The notes under the pieces were generated by a model. It had not been told where the DNA came from, did no database searches, and was given only the letters and a program-made list of their open reading frames with translations. Shown piece by piece: positions 45,982-54,924 of a stretch of DNA of 64,000 bases (its first letter is position 1; each line of letters begins with the position of its first letter). The position numbers were made by a program, and so were the translations under genes. The DNA comes from Protaetiibacter intestinalis (GTDB taxonomy: Bacteria > Actinomycetota > Actinomycetes > Actinomycetales > Microbacteriaceae), in assembly GCF_003627075.1 (NCBI RefSeq), contig NZ_CP032630.1:2790001-2854000 (forward strand), written 5' to 3'.

Positions 45982-46881
45982 ATGGCCGTCGCCACCGACC
46001 CGAACCCCGCCTTCGCCAACTTCGCGCACCCCGAGCGCCTCGTCAGCACCGAGTGGCTCTCCGAGCACCTCGGCGAACCCGGTCTCGTGGTCGTCGAGTC
46101 CGACGAGGACGTGCTGCTGTACGAGACCGGCCACATCGAGGGCGCGGTCAAGATCGACTGGCACACCGACCTCAACGACCCGGTGCTGCGCGACTACCTC
46201 GACGGCGTCGGCTTCGCCGAGCTGCTCGGCCGCAAGGGCATCTCGCGCGACGACACCGTCGTGATCTACGGCGACAAGAACAACTGGTGGGCCGCCTACG
46301 CCCTGTGGGTGTTCACCCTCTTCGGCCACGAGGACGTGCGTCTCCTCGACGGCGGCCGCGCGAAGTGGGAGGCCGAGGGCCGCGCGTACACGACCGAGGT
46401 CCCCGTGCGCGAGACCGTCGAGTATCCCGTCGTCGAGCGCGACGACTCGGCCGTGCGCGCCTTCAAGGAGGACGTGCTCGCCCACCTCGGCAACCCGCTC
46501 GTCGACGTGCGCTCCCCCGAGGAGTACGTGGGCGACCGCACCACCGCCCCCGCCTACCCGGAGGAGGGCACGCTGCGCGCCGGCCACATCCCGAGCGCCC
46601 AGAACGTGCCGTGGGCGAAGGCCGTCGCGGAGGACGGCTCCTTCAAGACGAAGCCCGAGCTCGACGCCATCTACCGCGACGGCGCGGGCCTGAAGGACGG
46701 TGATAGCGTGATCGCCTACTGCCGGATCGGCGAGCGCTCGAGCCACACCTGGTTCGTGCTCACCCACCTTCTCGGCTTCGAGGGAGTGCGCAACTATGAC
46801 GGGTCGTGGACCGAGTGGGGCAGCGCCGTGCGCGTCCCCATCGTCAAGGGGGCCGAGCCCGGCGCCGTCCCGGCACGCTGA
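45982..46881 (+). CDS. sseA: Thiosulfate/3-mercaptopyruvate sulfurtransferase (tandem rhodanese)
   Basis: 299 aa, two rhodanese domains. The N-terminal inactive domain shows [20 protein letters not shown] and the conserved [15 protein letters not shown]; the C-terminal domain has [22 protein letters not shown] and the active-site Cys loop [20 protein letters not shown] lies before the ATG. CRxGERS loops favour thiosulfate-type activity. It heads an operon with sufE, suggesting a shared role in sulfane-sulfur handling or Fe-S assembly. Confidence 0.95.
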   Translation: MAVATDPNPAFANFAHPERLVSTEWLSEHLGEPGLVVVESDEDVLLYETGHIEGAVKIDWHTDLNDPVLRDYLDGVGFAELLGRKGISRDDTVVIYGDKNNWWAAYALWVFTLFGHEDVRLLDGGRAKWEAEGRAYTTEVPVRETVEYPVVERDDSAVRAFKEDVLAHLGNPLVDVRSPEEYVGDRTTAPAYPEEGTLRAGHIPSAQNVPWAKAVAEDGSFKTKPELDAIYRDGAGLKDGDSVIAYCRIGERSSHTWFVLTHLLGFEGVRNYDGSWTEWGSAVRVPIVKGAEPGAVPAR

Positions 46882-46908
46882 GTGGGGGCCGTCCCCGCGG
46901 GTGACGGC

Positions 46909-47340
46909 GTGAGCGCTCTGCCCGCGAAGCTCGCGGAGATCCGCGACGACTTCCTCGCGCTCGCCCAGGCCGACCGCCTGCAGTTGCTGCTCGAGTTCTC
47001 CCAGGAGCTGCCCGAGCTGCCCGAACGCTTCGCCGACCACCCCGACCTGCTCGAGCGGGTCGAGGAGTGCCAGTCGCCGGTCTACATCTTCGTCGAGGTG
47101 GACGACGACCGGATCGTGCACCTGTACGCGACGGCCCCGCGCGAGGCACCCACGACGCGCGGCTTCGCGTCGATCCTCGTGCAGGGCCTCGCGGGGCTCA
47201 CCGTCGAGGAGGTGCTCGCGGTGCCGTCCGACTACCCGCTCACGATCGGGCTCACCGAGGCCGTGAGCCCGCTGCGCATCCGCGGGATGTCGGGGCTGCT
47301 CGGGCGCACCCAGCGCCAGGTGCGGGAACGCTCCGCGTGA
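46909..47340 (+). CDS. SufE-family sulfur acceptor
   Basis: 143 aa. Sulfur-acceptor Cys in VEECQSPVYIFVEVDDD; other family elements are LLEFSQELPELPERF, ATAPREAPTTRGFASIL and LGLTEAVSPLR-type sequence (TIGLTEAVSPLRIRGM). It probably takes persulfide sulfur from a desulfurase or from the adjacent rhodanese. The GTG at 46909 was chosen; an in-frame GTG right after the upstream stop (46882) is an alternative. Confidence 0.92.
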   Translation: MSALPAKLAEIRDDFLALAQADRLQLLLEFSQELPELPERFADHPDLLERVEECQSPVYIFVEVDDDRIVHLYATAPREAPTTRGFASILVQGLAGLTVEEVLAVPSDYPLTIGLTEAVSPLRIRGMSGLLGRTQRQVRERSA

Positions 47341-48101
47341 TCCTCACGCCGGTGCATCCGGAGCCCGGGGAGCCGATCACGGTCGGCGAGCCGGACACGC
47401 GCGAGCGGCTGCGCGAACGCTACCGGCGGGCTCCGGATGCGGCGGGCATCCGCGTCAACCTCGTCGCGAGCGTCGACGGGTCGGCCCGCGGCGACGACGG
47501 CACCTCCGAGTCGCTGTCGAGCCGCGCCGACCGCGCGGTGCTCGGGGCGATCCGCGCCGAGAGCGACGTCGTGCTGGTCGGCGCCGCGAGCCTGCGTGCG
47601 GAGGGCTACCTGCTGCCGCGTACGGCGCGTCTCGCGGCGCTCACGGCATCCGGCGACTTCCGCGGCTCGCAGACGGGCGACGCGGACGACCCCGATCGGC
47701 TCTGGGTGCTCGGGCCCGAACGCGCCCGCGACCGCACGGCCGAGACGCTCACCGCGCCGCATCGCTTCCTCGCCCTCCCCGAGACGGCCGACGGACGCGT
47801 CGACCTCGCGACGGCGCTCACCGCCCTCGCCGAGGCGGGCTCCCCCGCCATCGTCTGCGAGGGCGGACCCTCGCTCGCCGCCGCCCTCGTCGACGCGGGC
47901 CTCGTGGGCGAGCTGTGCCTCAGCACGAGTCCGCGACTCACGGGGGGCGGGCTGCCGGTGCTCGGCGCCGCCGCGCGGCCGTCCGTGCCGCTCGAACTCG
48001 CGAGCCTGCTCGTCGACGACGCCGGGGGCCTCTACGCGCGGTGGCTGCTCAGCCCCGGGAGCCAGTTGCGGATCGCGTCCTCCCAGCGGGTGCGGTCGTA
48101 G
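47337..48101 (+). CDS. RibD C-terminal-domain (pyrimidine reductase-like) protein
   Basis: 254 aa. Reductase fold of the RibD_C/DHFR-like family: VNLVASVDGSARGDDGTSES, SRADRAVLGAIRAESDVVLV, the NADPH region IVCEGGPSLAAALVDAGLV and ELCLSTSPRLTGG. It overlaps the sufE stop by four bases (GTGA), so it is coupled. Lacks the RibD deaminase domain; substrate unclear, possibly not riboflavin synthesis. Its last 70 bases overlap the 3' end of the convergent hydrolase gene. Confidence 0.9.
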   Translation: MILTPVHPEPGEPITVGEPDTRERLRERYRRAPDAAGIRVNLVASVDGSARGDDGTSESLSSRADRAVLGAIRAESDVVLVGAASLRAEGYLLPRTARLAALTASGDFRGSQTGDADDPDRLWVLGPERARDRTAETLTAPHRFLALPETADGRVDLATALTALAEAGSPAIVCEGGPSLAAALVDAGLVGELCLSTSPRLTGGGLPVLGAAARPSVPLELASLLVDDAGGLYARWLLSPGSQLRIASSQRVRS

Positions 48102-49225
48102 TTCCACAGCTTCGTGTGGCGCGCGATCGTGAACTCCTCGAACGTCACGATGTCGGGCCGGGCGAGCGCGAGCGCCGTCGAGGCGGTCGCCGGCACGAAG
48201 CCGTCGTCGATGCTGTGCAGCAGCAGGATGGGCCGGTCGAGCTCGGCGGCGCGCGTCACGAAGTCGAGGCGGGCGAGGTCGAGCGGCTCCGCGAGCCCCG
48301 TGACGATCCGCCCCCACCGCGAGCGGATGAGCAGGTACACGCAGCGCCGCACGACGCGCGGCAGGCGGCGCATCCGCCCCTGGAAGTCGAGGGTCGCGAT
48401 CCAGTCGACGACCGGCGAGTCGAGCACGACACCCGTCACGAGCGCCGCCCGCGGCGAGCGGGTGAGCGCCTGCAGCACCGTCGCGCCGCCCATCGACCAG
48501 CCCATGAGCACGATCTCGCGCGCGCCGCGGGCGATCGCGTAGGCCATGGCGGCGTCCACGTCGACCCATTCGCGGTCGCCGAGCGCGTAGCGATGGTCGG
48601 AGCTGCGCGGGGCCTCGCCGTCGTTGCGGTAGGAGACGAGCAGCGAGTGGAAGCCCGCGTCGCGGAACGGGGCCACCGCCCGCAGGGTCTCGGAGCGGCG
48701 CACCGCGCGGCCGTGCACCTGGATCACCCAGCGATCCGACTCGCCGTCCTCCGCGGGCAGGAACCAGGCGGGTGCGGGGCCGAGCGGGGTCGGCACGGTG
48801 ACGTTCTCGTAGGGCAGCCCGAGGTCGCGCGGCGTCAGCCAGAACCACCCGCTGAAGCGCCCGCGGCGGGCGGCCGCGAGGTCGCCGAAGTCCACCTCGA
48901 GCAGCTCGCGGGTGACGCCCCCGCGATCCGTGTCGACGATCTCGCCCACCTTGGCGTGGCCGGTATCGCCCGAGAACCAGAAGCTGTACTCGCCCGGCAG
49001 CAGCGAGTCGCTCGTGGCCGAGAGGCGGATGCGGTGGCCCTCGAGGTCGAGCCCCAGGATGCGGATGTCGTCCTCGCGGCGGGACGGCGGGATGAGCACC
49101 GTGCGCGCCACGAGGGCGCTCAGCACGCCGATCGTCGCGGCCGCCGCGACCCCCACCCCGAGCGCCGTCCAGCCGACGACGCGGAGCACGTCGGCGCCCG
49201 AACCCGATCGACGTCCCACGGTCAC
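48032..49225 (-). CDS. Membrane-anchored alpha/beta hydrolase
   Basis: 397 aa. N-terminal helix (about 14-42, VVGWTALGVGVAAAATIGVL), then a family-specific beta domain and the hydrolase fold: nucleophile elbow in VLMGWSMGGATVLQALT, acid and His likely in LLLHSIDDGFVPATAS and TIARHTKLWNYD. Oxyanion region WVIQVHGRAVRRSE. GTG start 49223-49225. The catalytic domain is probably outside the membrane; substrate unknown. Unusually long (70 bp) convergent overlap with the RibD-like gene. Confidence 0.88.
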   Translation of the reverse strand: MTVGRRSGSGADVLRVVGWTALGVGVAAAATIGVLSALVARTVLIPPSRREDDIRILGLDLEGHRIRLSATSDSLLPGEYSFWFSGDTGHAKVGEIVDTDRGGVTRELLEVDFGDLAAARRGRFSGWFWLTPRDLGLPYENVTVPTPLGPAPAWFLPAEDGESDRWVIQVHGRAVRRSETLRAVAPFRDAGFHSLLVSYRNDGEAPRSSDHRYALGDREWVDVDAAMAYAIARGAREIVLMGWSMGGATVLQALTRSPRAALVTGVVLDSPVVDWIATLDFQGRMRRLPRVVRRCVYLLIRSRWGRIVTGLAEPLDLARLDFVTRAAELDRPILLLHSIDDGFVPATASTALALARPDIVTFEEFTIARHTKLWNYDRTRWEDAIRNWLPGLSSHRA

Positions 49226-49286
49226 CTCCGCTTCGGCGACGGCGTGGCATCGCCGAAGCCCTTCCCCAGAATCCTAGGCTTCCCTC

Positions 49287-49883
49287 GTGGCCGCCTCCGA
49301 GTCCGATCGCCCCCTCCCGCCGCCGTTCCGGCTCGCGGTCGAGTCGGTGCGCGCCGCCCAGCCGCGCCCGGAGATGGCCGTCGTCGAGATCGACGCGCCC
49401 ACGGGCCTCGCCCCGTACTCGATCGCCCTGGCGGCCGACGTGCGCCCGACGGTGCACGGCATCGACTCCGTGCTCGGCACGGGCCGCTTCGTGCTGCTCT
49501 ACGACCCCGAGGAGCCCGAGGCGTGGGGCGGACCGTTCCGCGTCGTCGCCTACGCGCAGGCGCCGCTCGAGACGGAGATCGGCGTCGACCCGTTCATCGC
49601 CGAGGTGGCCTGGTCGTGGCTCATCGACGCGCTCGATGCGCGCCTGGCCGACTACTCGGCCGCGTCGGGCACCGCGACGAAGGTGCTCTCGGCGGGTTTC
49701 GGCGAGCTCGCCGGCCAGGGCGACGCGGCGCAGCTCGAGCTGCGCGCCTCGTGGACCCCCGGCGGTCCCGCGATCGGCGAGCAGGTCGAGGCCTGGTGCG
49801 ATCTGCTGTGCATGCTCGCGGGTCTGCCGCCGTCGTCCGACGCCGTCTCCCTGCTCCCCCACCGACGGGCGCCGCGTGACTGA
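49287..49883 (+). CDS. DUF3000 domain-containing protein
   Basis: 198 aa, a family confined to actinobacteria. Typical blocks: PPFRLAVESVRAAQPRPEMA, GIDSVLGTGRFVLLYDPEEP, GGPFRVVAYAQAPLETEIGV and AEVAWSWLIDAL. Function unknown. It overlaps the ribonuclease D start by 8 bp; this order is conserved in the group and suggests a shared RNA-related role, which is inference only. Confidence 0.93.
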   Translation: MAASESDRPLPPPFRLAVESVRAAQPRPEMAVVEIDAPTGLAPYSIALAADVRPTVHGIDSVLGTGRFVLLYDPEEPEAWGGPFRVVAYAQAPLETEIGVDPFIAEVAWSWLIDALDARLADYSAASGTATKVLSAGFGELAGQGDAAQLELRASWTPGGPAIGEQVEAWCDLLCMLAGLPPSSDAVSLLPHRRAPRD

Positions 49884-51102
49884 CGTCCCTGCGCCGACGG
49901 CCGACGCCGATCACCCCGAAGTGACGGTGATCGACACCCGCGAGGAGTACCTCGTCGCCGTGGATGCGCTGGCCCACGGCTTCGGTCCCTACGCGGTCGA
50001 TGCCGAGCGCGCCTCCGGTTTCCGCTATTCGCAGCGCGCCTACCTGATCCAGGTGTTCCGGCGCGGCGCGGGCGTGTTCCTCTTCGACCCGCCCGCCATC
50101 GGCGACTTCCACGAGCTGTCCGACCTCATGGACGGCGAGGAGTGGATCCTGCACGCCGCGAGCCAGGACCTCGCCTGCCTGCGCGAGGTGGGCCTCGACC
50201 CCGACGAGGTGTTCGACACCGAGCTCGGCGCGCGCCTCGCGGGGCTGCCGCGGGTGGGGCTCGCGACGGTCGTCGAGGAGCTGCTCGGCATCCACCTCGC
50301 GAAGGCCCACTCGGCCGCCGACTGGTCGACGAGGCCCCTCCCCCAGGGCTGGCTCGTCTACGCGGCCCTCGACGTCGAGCTGCTGCCCGATCTGCGCGAC
50401 CGGATCGCCGAGCTGCTGCACGAGGCGGGCAAGGACGAGATCGCCCGGCAGGAGTTCGCGGCCGTGCTCGAGAAGACGACGCCCGTGCGGCAGGAGCCCT
50501 GGCGACGCCTGTCCGGGATGCACGCGCTGCGCTCGCCCCGGCAGCTCGCGGTGGCCCGAGCGCTGTGGACCGCGCGGGACGCCCTCGCCCAGGAGCTCGA
50601 CACCGCGCCGGGGCGCCTCGTACCGGACCTGTCCCTCGTGGCCGTCGCGCGCGCCCAGCCGACCAGCAAGCGCGACCTCGCCGCCCTCAAGGAGTTCACG
50701 GGGCGGGCGAGCCGTCGCGAGCTCGACCGCTGGTGGGCGGCCGTCGAGGCCGGCATGGCCGACCCCGAGCCGCCGAGCATGCGCGGAACGGGCGACGGGG
50801 TGCCGGTCCCGCGTCTGTGGGCCGAGAAGAACCCCGAGGCCGACCGTCGCCTCAAGCGCGCCCGTGCCGCCATCACGACGCGTGCGGAGGAGCTCTCGAT
50901 CCCCGTCGAGAACATGCTGACGCCCGACACGCTGCGCCGCGTCGCCTGGGCGCCGCCCGCCGAGACGACGGCGGAGACGATCGGCGACGCGCTCACGGCG
51001 CACGGGGCACGGCCCTGGCAGGTGCAGCAGCTCGCGGGGCTCATCGCGGACGCATTTGTCGAGGCGCGCCAAGCCGACACCGGCACCCCCGCCGAGGCGT
51101 AG
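49876..51102 (+). CDS. rnd: Ribonuclease D (3'-5' exonuclease with HRDC)
   Basis: 408 aa. DEDD exonuclease domain: Exo I FGPYAVDAERASGFRYSQRA, Exo II EEWILHAASQDLACLREVGL, Exo III LVYAALDVELLPDLRDRI. The HRDC domain (about 210-290) includes RQEPWRRLSGMHALRSPRQL, and a C-terminal helical region follows. Trims 3' ends of tRNA precursors in other bacteria. GTG start overlapping DUF3000. Confidence 0.94.
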   Translation: MTDVPAPTADADHPEVTVIDTREEYLVAVDALAHGFGPYAVDAERASGFRYSQRAYLIQVFRRGAGVFLFDPPAIGDFHELSDLMDGEEWILHAASQDLACLREVGLDPDEVFDTELGARLAGLPRVGLATVVEELLGIHLAKAHSAADWSTRPLPQGWLVYAALDVELLPDLRDRIAELLHEAGKDEIARQEFAAVLEKTTPVRQEPWRRLSGMHALRSPRQLAVARALWTARDALAQELDTAPGRLVPDLSLVAVARAQPTSKRDLAALKEFTGRASRRELDRWWAAVEAGMADPEPPSMRGTGDGVPVPRLWAEKNPEADRRLKRARAAITTRAEELSIPVENMLTPDTLRRVAWAPPAETTAETIGDALTAHGARPWQVQQLAGLIADAFVEARQADTGTPAEA

Positions 51103-51214
51103 TAGCTTCCGTCGAACGATTCGAGCGCGCCCGAGGGGGCCTGCCTAGGATCGGAGGAGAACCCGGATGCCGCACACGCGTGCGCGCATCCGACCCCCTG
51201 ATCTTGGAGGCATC

Positions 51215-52426
51215 GTGGCCCAAGCGCCGTCGGCTCACCGCCCGGAAGTCGTGTTCGTGGACGGGGTCCGCACCCCGTTCGGACGCGCGGGTGAGAAGGG
51301 CCAGTACTGGAACACCCGTGCGGACGACCTCATCGTCAAGGCGATGATCGGTCTGCTCGAGCGCAACCCCAACCTCCCGAAGAATCGCATCGACGACGTC
51401 GCGATCGCGGCCACCACCCAGCAGGGCGACCAGGGCCTCACCCTCGGCCGCACGGCCGCGATCCTCGCGGGCCTCCCCCTCTCCGTGCCGGGCTACGCGC
51501 TCGACCGGATGTGCGCGGGCGCCATGACGACCGTCACGACCATCGCCGGCGCGATCGCGTTCGGCGCCTACGACATCGGCATCGCGGGCGGTGTCGAGCA
51601 CATGGGTCGCCACCCGATGGGCTTCAACGCCGACCCGAACCCGCGCTTCCTCGCCGAGAAGCTCGTCTCGCCCGACGCCCTCAACATGGGCAACACCGCC
51701 GAGCGCCTGCACGACCGCTTCCCGCAGCTCACCAAGGAGCGCAGCGACCGCTTCGGCATGCTGAGCCAGCAGAAGGTCGCCGCGGCCTACGCGGCGGGCA
51801 AGATCCAGCCCGACCTCATCCCGGTCGCCATCAAGAGCGAGGCCGGCTGGGGCCTCGCGACCCAGGACGAGGGCCTGCGCCCCGAGACGACCATGGAGGG
51901 CCTCGCCGGTCTCAAGACCCCGTTCCGCCCGCACGGCCGGGTGACGGCGGGCAACGCCTCGCCGCTCACCGACGGCGCGACCGTCTCGCTCATCGCGAGC
52001 GAGCAGGCGGCCCGCGAGCTGGGACTCCCCGTCAAGATGCGGATGGTGTCCTTCGCCTTCGCGGGCGTCGAGCCGGAGGTCATGGGCATCGGCCCGATCC
52101 CCTCGACCGAGAAGGCGCTGCGCAAGGCGGGCCTGTCGATCTCCGACATCGGGCTCTTCGAGCTCAACGAGGCGTTCGCCGTGCAGGTGCTCTCCTTCCT
52201 CGACCACTTCGGCATCGACGACGAGGACCCGCGCGTGAACCCCTGGGGCGGCGCGATCGCGATCGGCCACCCGCTCGCCTCCTCGGGCGTGCGCCTCATG
52301 ATCCAGCTCGCCCGCCAGTTCGAGGAGCACCCGGAGGTGCGCTACGGCCTCACCGCCATGTGCGTCGGCCTCGGCCAGGGCGGCACCGTCATCTGGGAGA
52401 ACCCCCACTACAAGGGAGCGAAGTAA
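51215..52426 (+). CDS. fadA: Acetyl-CoA C-acyltransferase (3-ketoacyl-CoA thiolase)
   Basis: 403 aa. Last step of fatty-acid beta-oxidation. Acylated Cys in ALDRMCAGAMTTVTTIAG, His in IAIGHPLASSGVRLMIQLAR and second Cys in TAMCVGLGQGGTVIWE. N-terminal VVFVDGVRTPFGRAG is typical. GTG start after TTGGAGG. fadJ follows after three bases, so the two form an operon and probably the trifunctional complex. Confidence 0.95.
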   Translation: MAQAPSAHRPEVVFVDGVRTPFGRAGEKGQYWNTRADDLIVKAMIGLLERNPNLPKNRIDDVAIAATTQQGDQGLTLGRTAAILAGLPLSVPGYALDRMCAGAMTTVTTIAGAIAFGAYDIGIAGGVEHMGRHPMGFNADPNPRFLAEKLVSPDALNMGNTAERLHDRFPQLTKERSDRFGMLSQQKVAAAYAAGKIQPDLIPVAIKSEAGWGLATQDEGLRPETTMEGLAGLKTPFRPHGRVTAGNASPLTDGATVSLIASEQAARELGLPVKMRMVSFAFAGVEPEVMGIGPIPSTEKALRKAGLSISDIGLFELNEAFAVQVLSFLDHFGIDDEDPRVNPWGGAIAIGHPLASSGVRLMIQLARQFEEHPEVRYGLTAMCVGLGQGGTVIWENPHYKGAK

Positions 52427-52429
52427 GCC

Positions 52430-54586
52430 ATGGCGAAGAGCAGCCTCCCCGACTACAGCGGGCTCGACTTCAGCGCCCTCATCGATCCCGACGAGGTCGT
52501 CACGCACTCCTACGTGCGCGACATCGTGCTGCCGAGCGGCAAGCGCCTCGCGCTGCTGACGCTCGACAACGGTCGTGACCACACGCGCCCGAACACGCTC
52601 GGCCACGCGACGCTCACCGAACTCGGCGAGCGGCTCGACGAGCTCGCCGCGCGCGCCGCGGCGAAGGAGATCGACGCGGTCGCCGTCACCGGCAAGCAGT
52701 TCATCCTCGCCGCGGGTGCCGACCTGTCGCGCGTCGGCGAGCTGACCGACTACGAGACCGGTCTGCGGATGGCGCAGCTCGGCCACGCCACCCTCGGCAA
52801 GCTCGGCGAGCTGGGCGTGCCGTCGTTCGTGTTCATCAACGGCCTCGCCCTCGGCGGCGGCGTGGAGATCGCGCTCAACGCCGACTACCGCACGATCGAC
52901 TCCTCGGTGCCGGCGCTCGCGCTGCCCGAGGTGTTCCTCGGCATCATCCCCGGCTGGGGCGGCGCCTGGCTGCTGCCGAACCTCATCGGCATCGAGAACG
53001 CCCTCGAGGTCGTGATCTCGAACCCCCTCAAGAACAACCGGATGCTCAAGGGACCGCAGGCCTTCGAGCTCGGCATCGCCGACGCCATGTTCGCCCCCGC
53101 CAACTTCCTCGAGGAGTCGCTGCGGTGGGCCGACGGCGTGCTGACCGGCGCCACCAAGGTCAAGCGGCCGAACCAGCCCGGCAAGCTCGAGCGTCTCGCC
53201 AAGTGGGACATCGCCATCGGCATCGCCGAGAAGACCCTCAAGAGCCGCATCGGGCAGGTCGCGAAGAGCCCCTACCAGGCCCTCGAACTGCTCAAGGCGG
53301 CCAAGAACACCGACAAGAAGACCGGCTTCCTCGCCGAGGACAAGGCGCTCGCCGACCTCGTCGCGGGCGACCAGTTCCGCGCATCCATCTACGCCTTCAA
53401 CCTCGTGCAGAAGCGCGCCAAGCGTCCCGCGGGCGCCCCCGACAAGGAGCTCGCGCAGAAGGTCACGAAGGTGGGGGTGATCGGCGCCGGCCTCATGGCG
53501 AGCCAGTTCGCGCTGCTGTTCGTGCGCCGACTGCAGGTGCCCGTCGTCATCACCGACCTCGACCAGGCCCGCGTCGACAAGGGTCTCGACTACATCCGCG
53601 GCGAGATCGACGAGCTGCTCGGCAAGGGCCGCATCGACGCCGACGAGGCCAACCGCCTGAAGGCCCTCGTCACCGGCACGACCGACAAGGCCGACTTCGC
53701 CGACTGCGACTGGGTCATCGAGGCCGTCTTCGAGGAGCTCGGCATCAAGCAGGACGTCTTCGCGGAGGTCGAGCAGCACATCTCCCCCGAGGCGATCCTC
53801 GCCACCAACACCTCCTCGCTCTCCGTCGAGCAGATCGGCGCGAAGCTGAAGCACCCCGAGCGCCTCGTGGGCTTCCACTTCTTCAACCCGGTCGCCGTCA
53901 TGCCGCTCATCGAGGTCGTGAAGACCCCGCAGACGACGGATGCCGCGCTCTCGACCGCGATGGTGACCGCCGCGAAGCTGCGCAAGAACGCGGTCATCAC
54001 GAAGGACACCCCCGGGTTCGTGGTGAACCGCGTGCTCGCCAAGGTGCTCGGCGAGGCCATGCACGCCGTCGAGCAGGGCGCCTCCTTCGAGGACGTCGTC
54101 GAGGCGGCGCGCCCCTTCGGCCTGCCGATGGACCCGTTCGTGCTGCTCGACCTCGTGGGCCTCAAGGTGGGCGCGCACGTGCTCGACACCCACCACACGG
54201 CGTTCCCCGAGCGCTTCTTCGACAGCCCGGCCCTGCACGAGCTCGCCGAGTACGGCGCGATCTTCGAGAAGGACGCCAAGGGCAAGATCACGGGCTACGA
54301 CAAGAAGGCCCTCGCGATCGTGAAGAAGCACCGCCCCGCGGATGCCGTCGCCCTCACCCCCGAGCAGCTGCGCGAGCGGCTGCAGGTGGGGCTCGCCGAC
54401 GAGATCCACCGGATGCTCGAGGACGGCGTCGTCGCGGCGGCCGAGGACATCGACCTGTGCATGATCCTCGGCGCGGGCTGGCCGTTCCAGATGGGCGGCG
54501 CGACGCCGTACCTCGACCGGGTCGGTGCGAGCGAGCAGGCCTTCGGCGACACCTTCCACCACCCGCCCATCCGCGGCGTGGCCTGA
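52430..54586 (+). CDS. fadJ: Fatty-acid oxidation multifunctional protein (enoyl-CoA hydratase / 3-hydroxyacyl-CoA dehydrogenase)
   Basis: 718 aa. N-terminal crotonase domain (about 1-230): AVTGKQFILAAGADLSRVGE, GLALGGGVEIALNADYR and EVFLGIIPGWGGAWLLPNLI, which hold the oxyanion hole and Glu. Then the NAD-binding Rossmann fold VGVIGAGLMASQFALLFVRR (about 345), active His in VGFHFFNPVAVMPLIEVV, VITKDTPGFVVNRVLAKVLG, and the C-terminal helical repeats. Carries the hydratase and dehydrogenase steps for the fadA product. An inverted repeat follows its stop. Confidence 0.95.
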   Translation: MAKSSLPDYSGLDFSALIDPDEVVTHSYVRDIVLPSGKRLALLTLDNGRDHTRPNTLGHATLTELGERLDELAARAAAKEIDAVAVTGKQFILAAGADLSRVGELTDYETGLRMAQLGHATLGKLGELGVPSFVFINGLALGGGVEIALNADYRTIDSSVPALALPEVFLGIIPGWGGAWLLPNLIGIENALEVVISNPLKNNRMLKGPQAFELGIADAMFAPANFLEESLRWADGVLTGATKVKRPNQPGKLERLAKWDIAIGIAEKTLKSRIGQVAKSPYQALELLKAAKNTDKKTGFLAEDKALADLVAGDQFRASIYAFNLVQKRAKRPAGAPDKELAQKVTKVGVIGAGLMASQFALLFVRRLQVPVVITDLDQARVDKGLDYIRGEIDELLGKGRIDADEANRLKALVTGTTDKADFADCDWVIEAVFEELGIKQDVFAEVEQHISPEAILATNTSSLSVEQIGAKLKHPERLVGFHFFNPVAVMPLIEVVKTPQTTDAALSTAMVTAAKLRKNAVITKDTPGFVVNRVLAKVLGEAMHAVEQGASFEDVVEAARPFGLPMDPFVLLDLVGLKVGAHVLDTHHTAFPERFFDSPALHELAEYGAIFEKDAKGKITGYDKKALAIVKKHRPADAVALTPEQLRERLQVGLADEIHRMLEDGVVAAAEDIDLCMILGAGWPFQMGGATPYLDRVGASEQAFGDTFHHPPIRGVA

Positions 54587-54612
54587 GGGTCGCGCACGCG
54601 CGGACGCCACGC

Positions 54613-54669
54613 CTGAGGTAGGCCGCCGGAGAAATAGGGACATCTCCCGATCCGGGCGGCCTACCTCAG
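54613..54669. terminator. Nested stem-loop after fadJ
   Basis: Perfect 15-bp outer stem (CTGAGGTAGGCCGCC / GGCGGCCTACCTCAG) with inner GGAGA/TCTCC pairing, 26 bp after the fadJ stop. No T-run. Possibly a terminator or a copy of a palindromic repeat. Confidence 0.55.
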
Positions 54670-54685
54670 AGCGGAAGCTCGAGGC

Positions 54686-54871
54686 ATGGACATCCGCGCC
54701 GACCTCGCCTTCACCGCCTCCCGTCCGAGCGAGCGCGAGCTCGCCGTCGCCGCCGAACGCGCCCGGCTCGCCGCCGCGCGCACGGAGGCCGACGCATCCG
54801 CCGCCGCGAGGCGTCCGCTGCGCGCCCGCTTCGGGTTCCTCGCCCGTCCGCACCACGCGGTGACCCGCTGA
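54686..54871 (+). CDS. Small hypothetical protein
   Basis: 61 aa, [20 protein letters not shown], an Ala/Arg-rich helix and a basic end ([16 protein letters not shown]). ATG preceded by GGAAG...GAGG. No family recognised; it could be a real small basic protein or chance. Lies between the fadJ hairpin and the LuxR gene. Confidence 0.4.
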   Translation: MDIRADLAFTASRPSERELAVAAERARLAAARTEADASAAARRPLRARFGFLARPHHAVTR

Positions 54872-54924
54872 ATCCACCATCCGGCCGCCGGACCGCCGTC
54901 GGCGCCCGGTGGCACGATGGGGGG

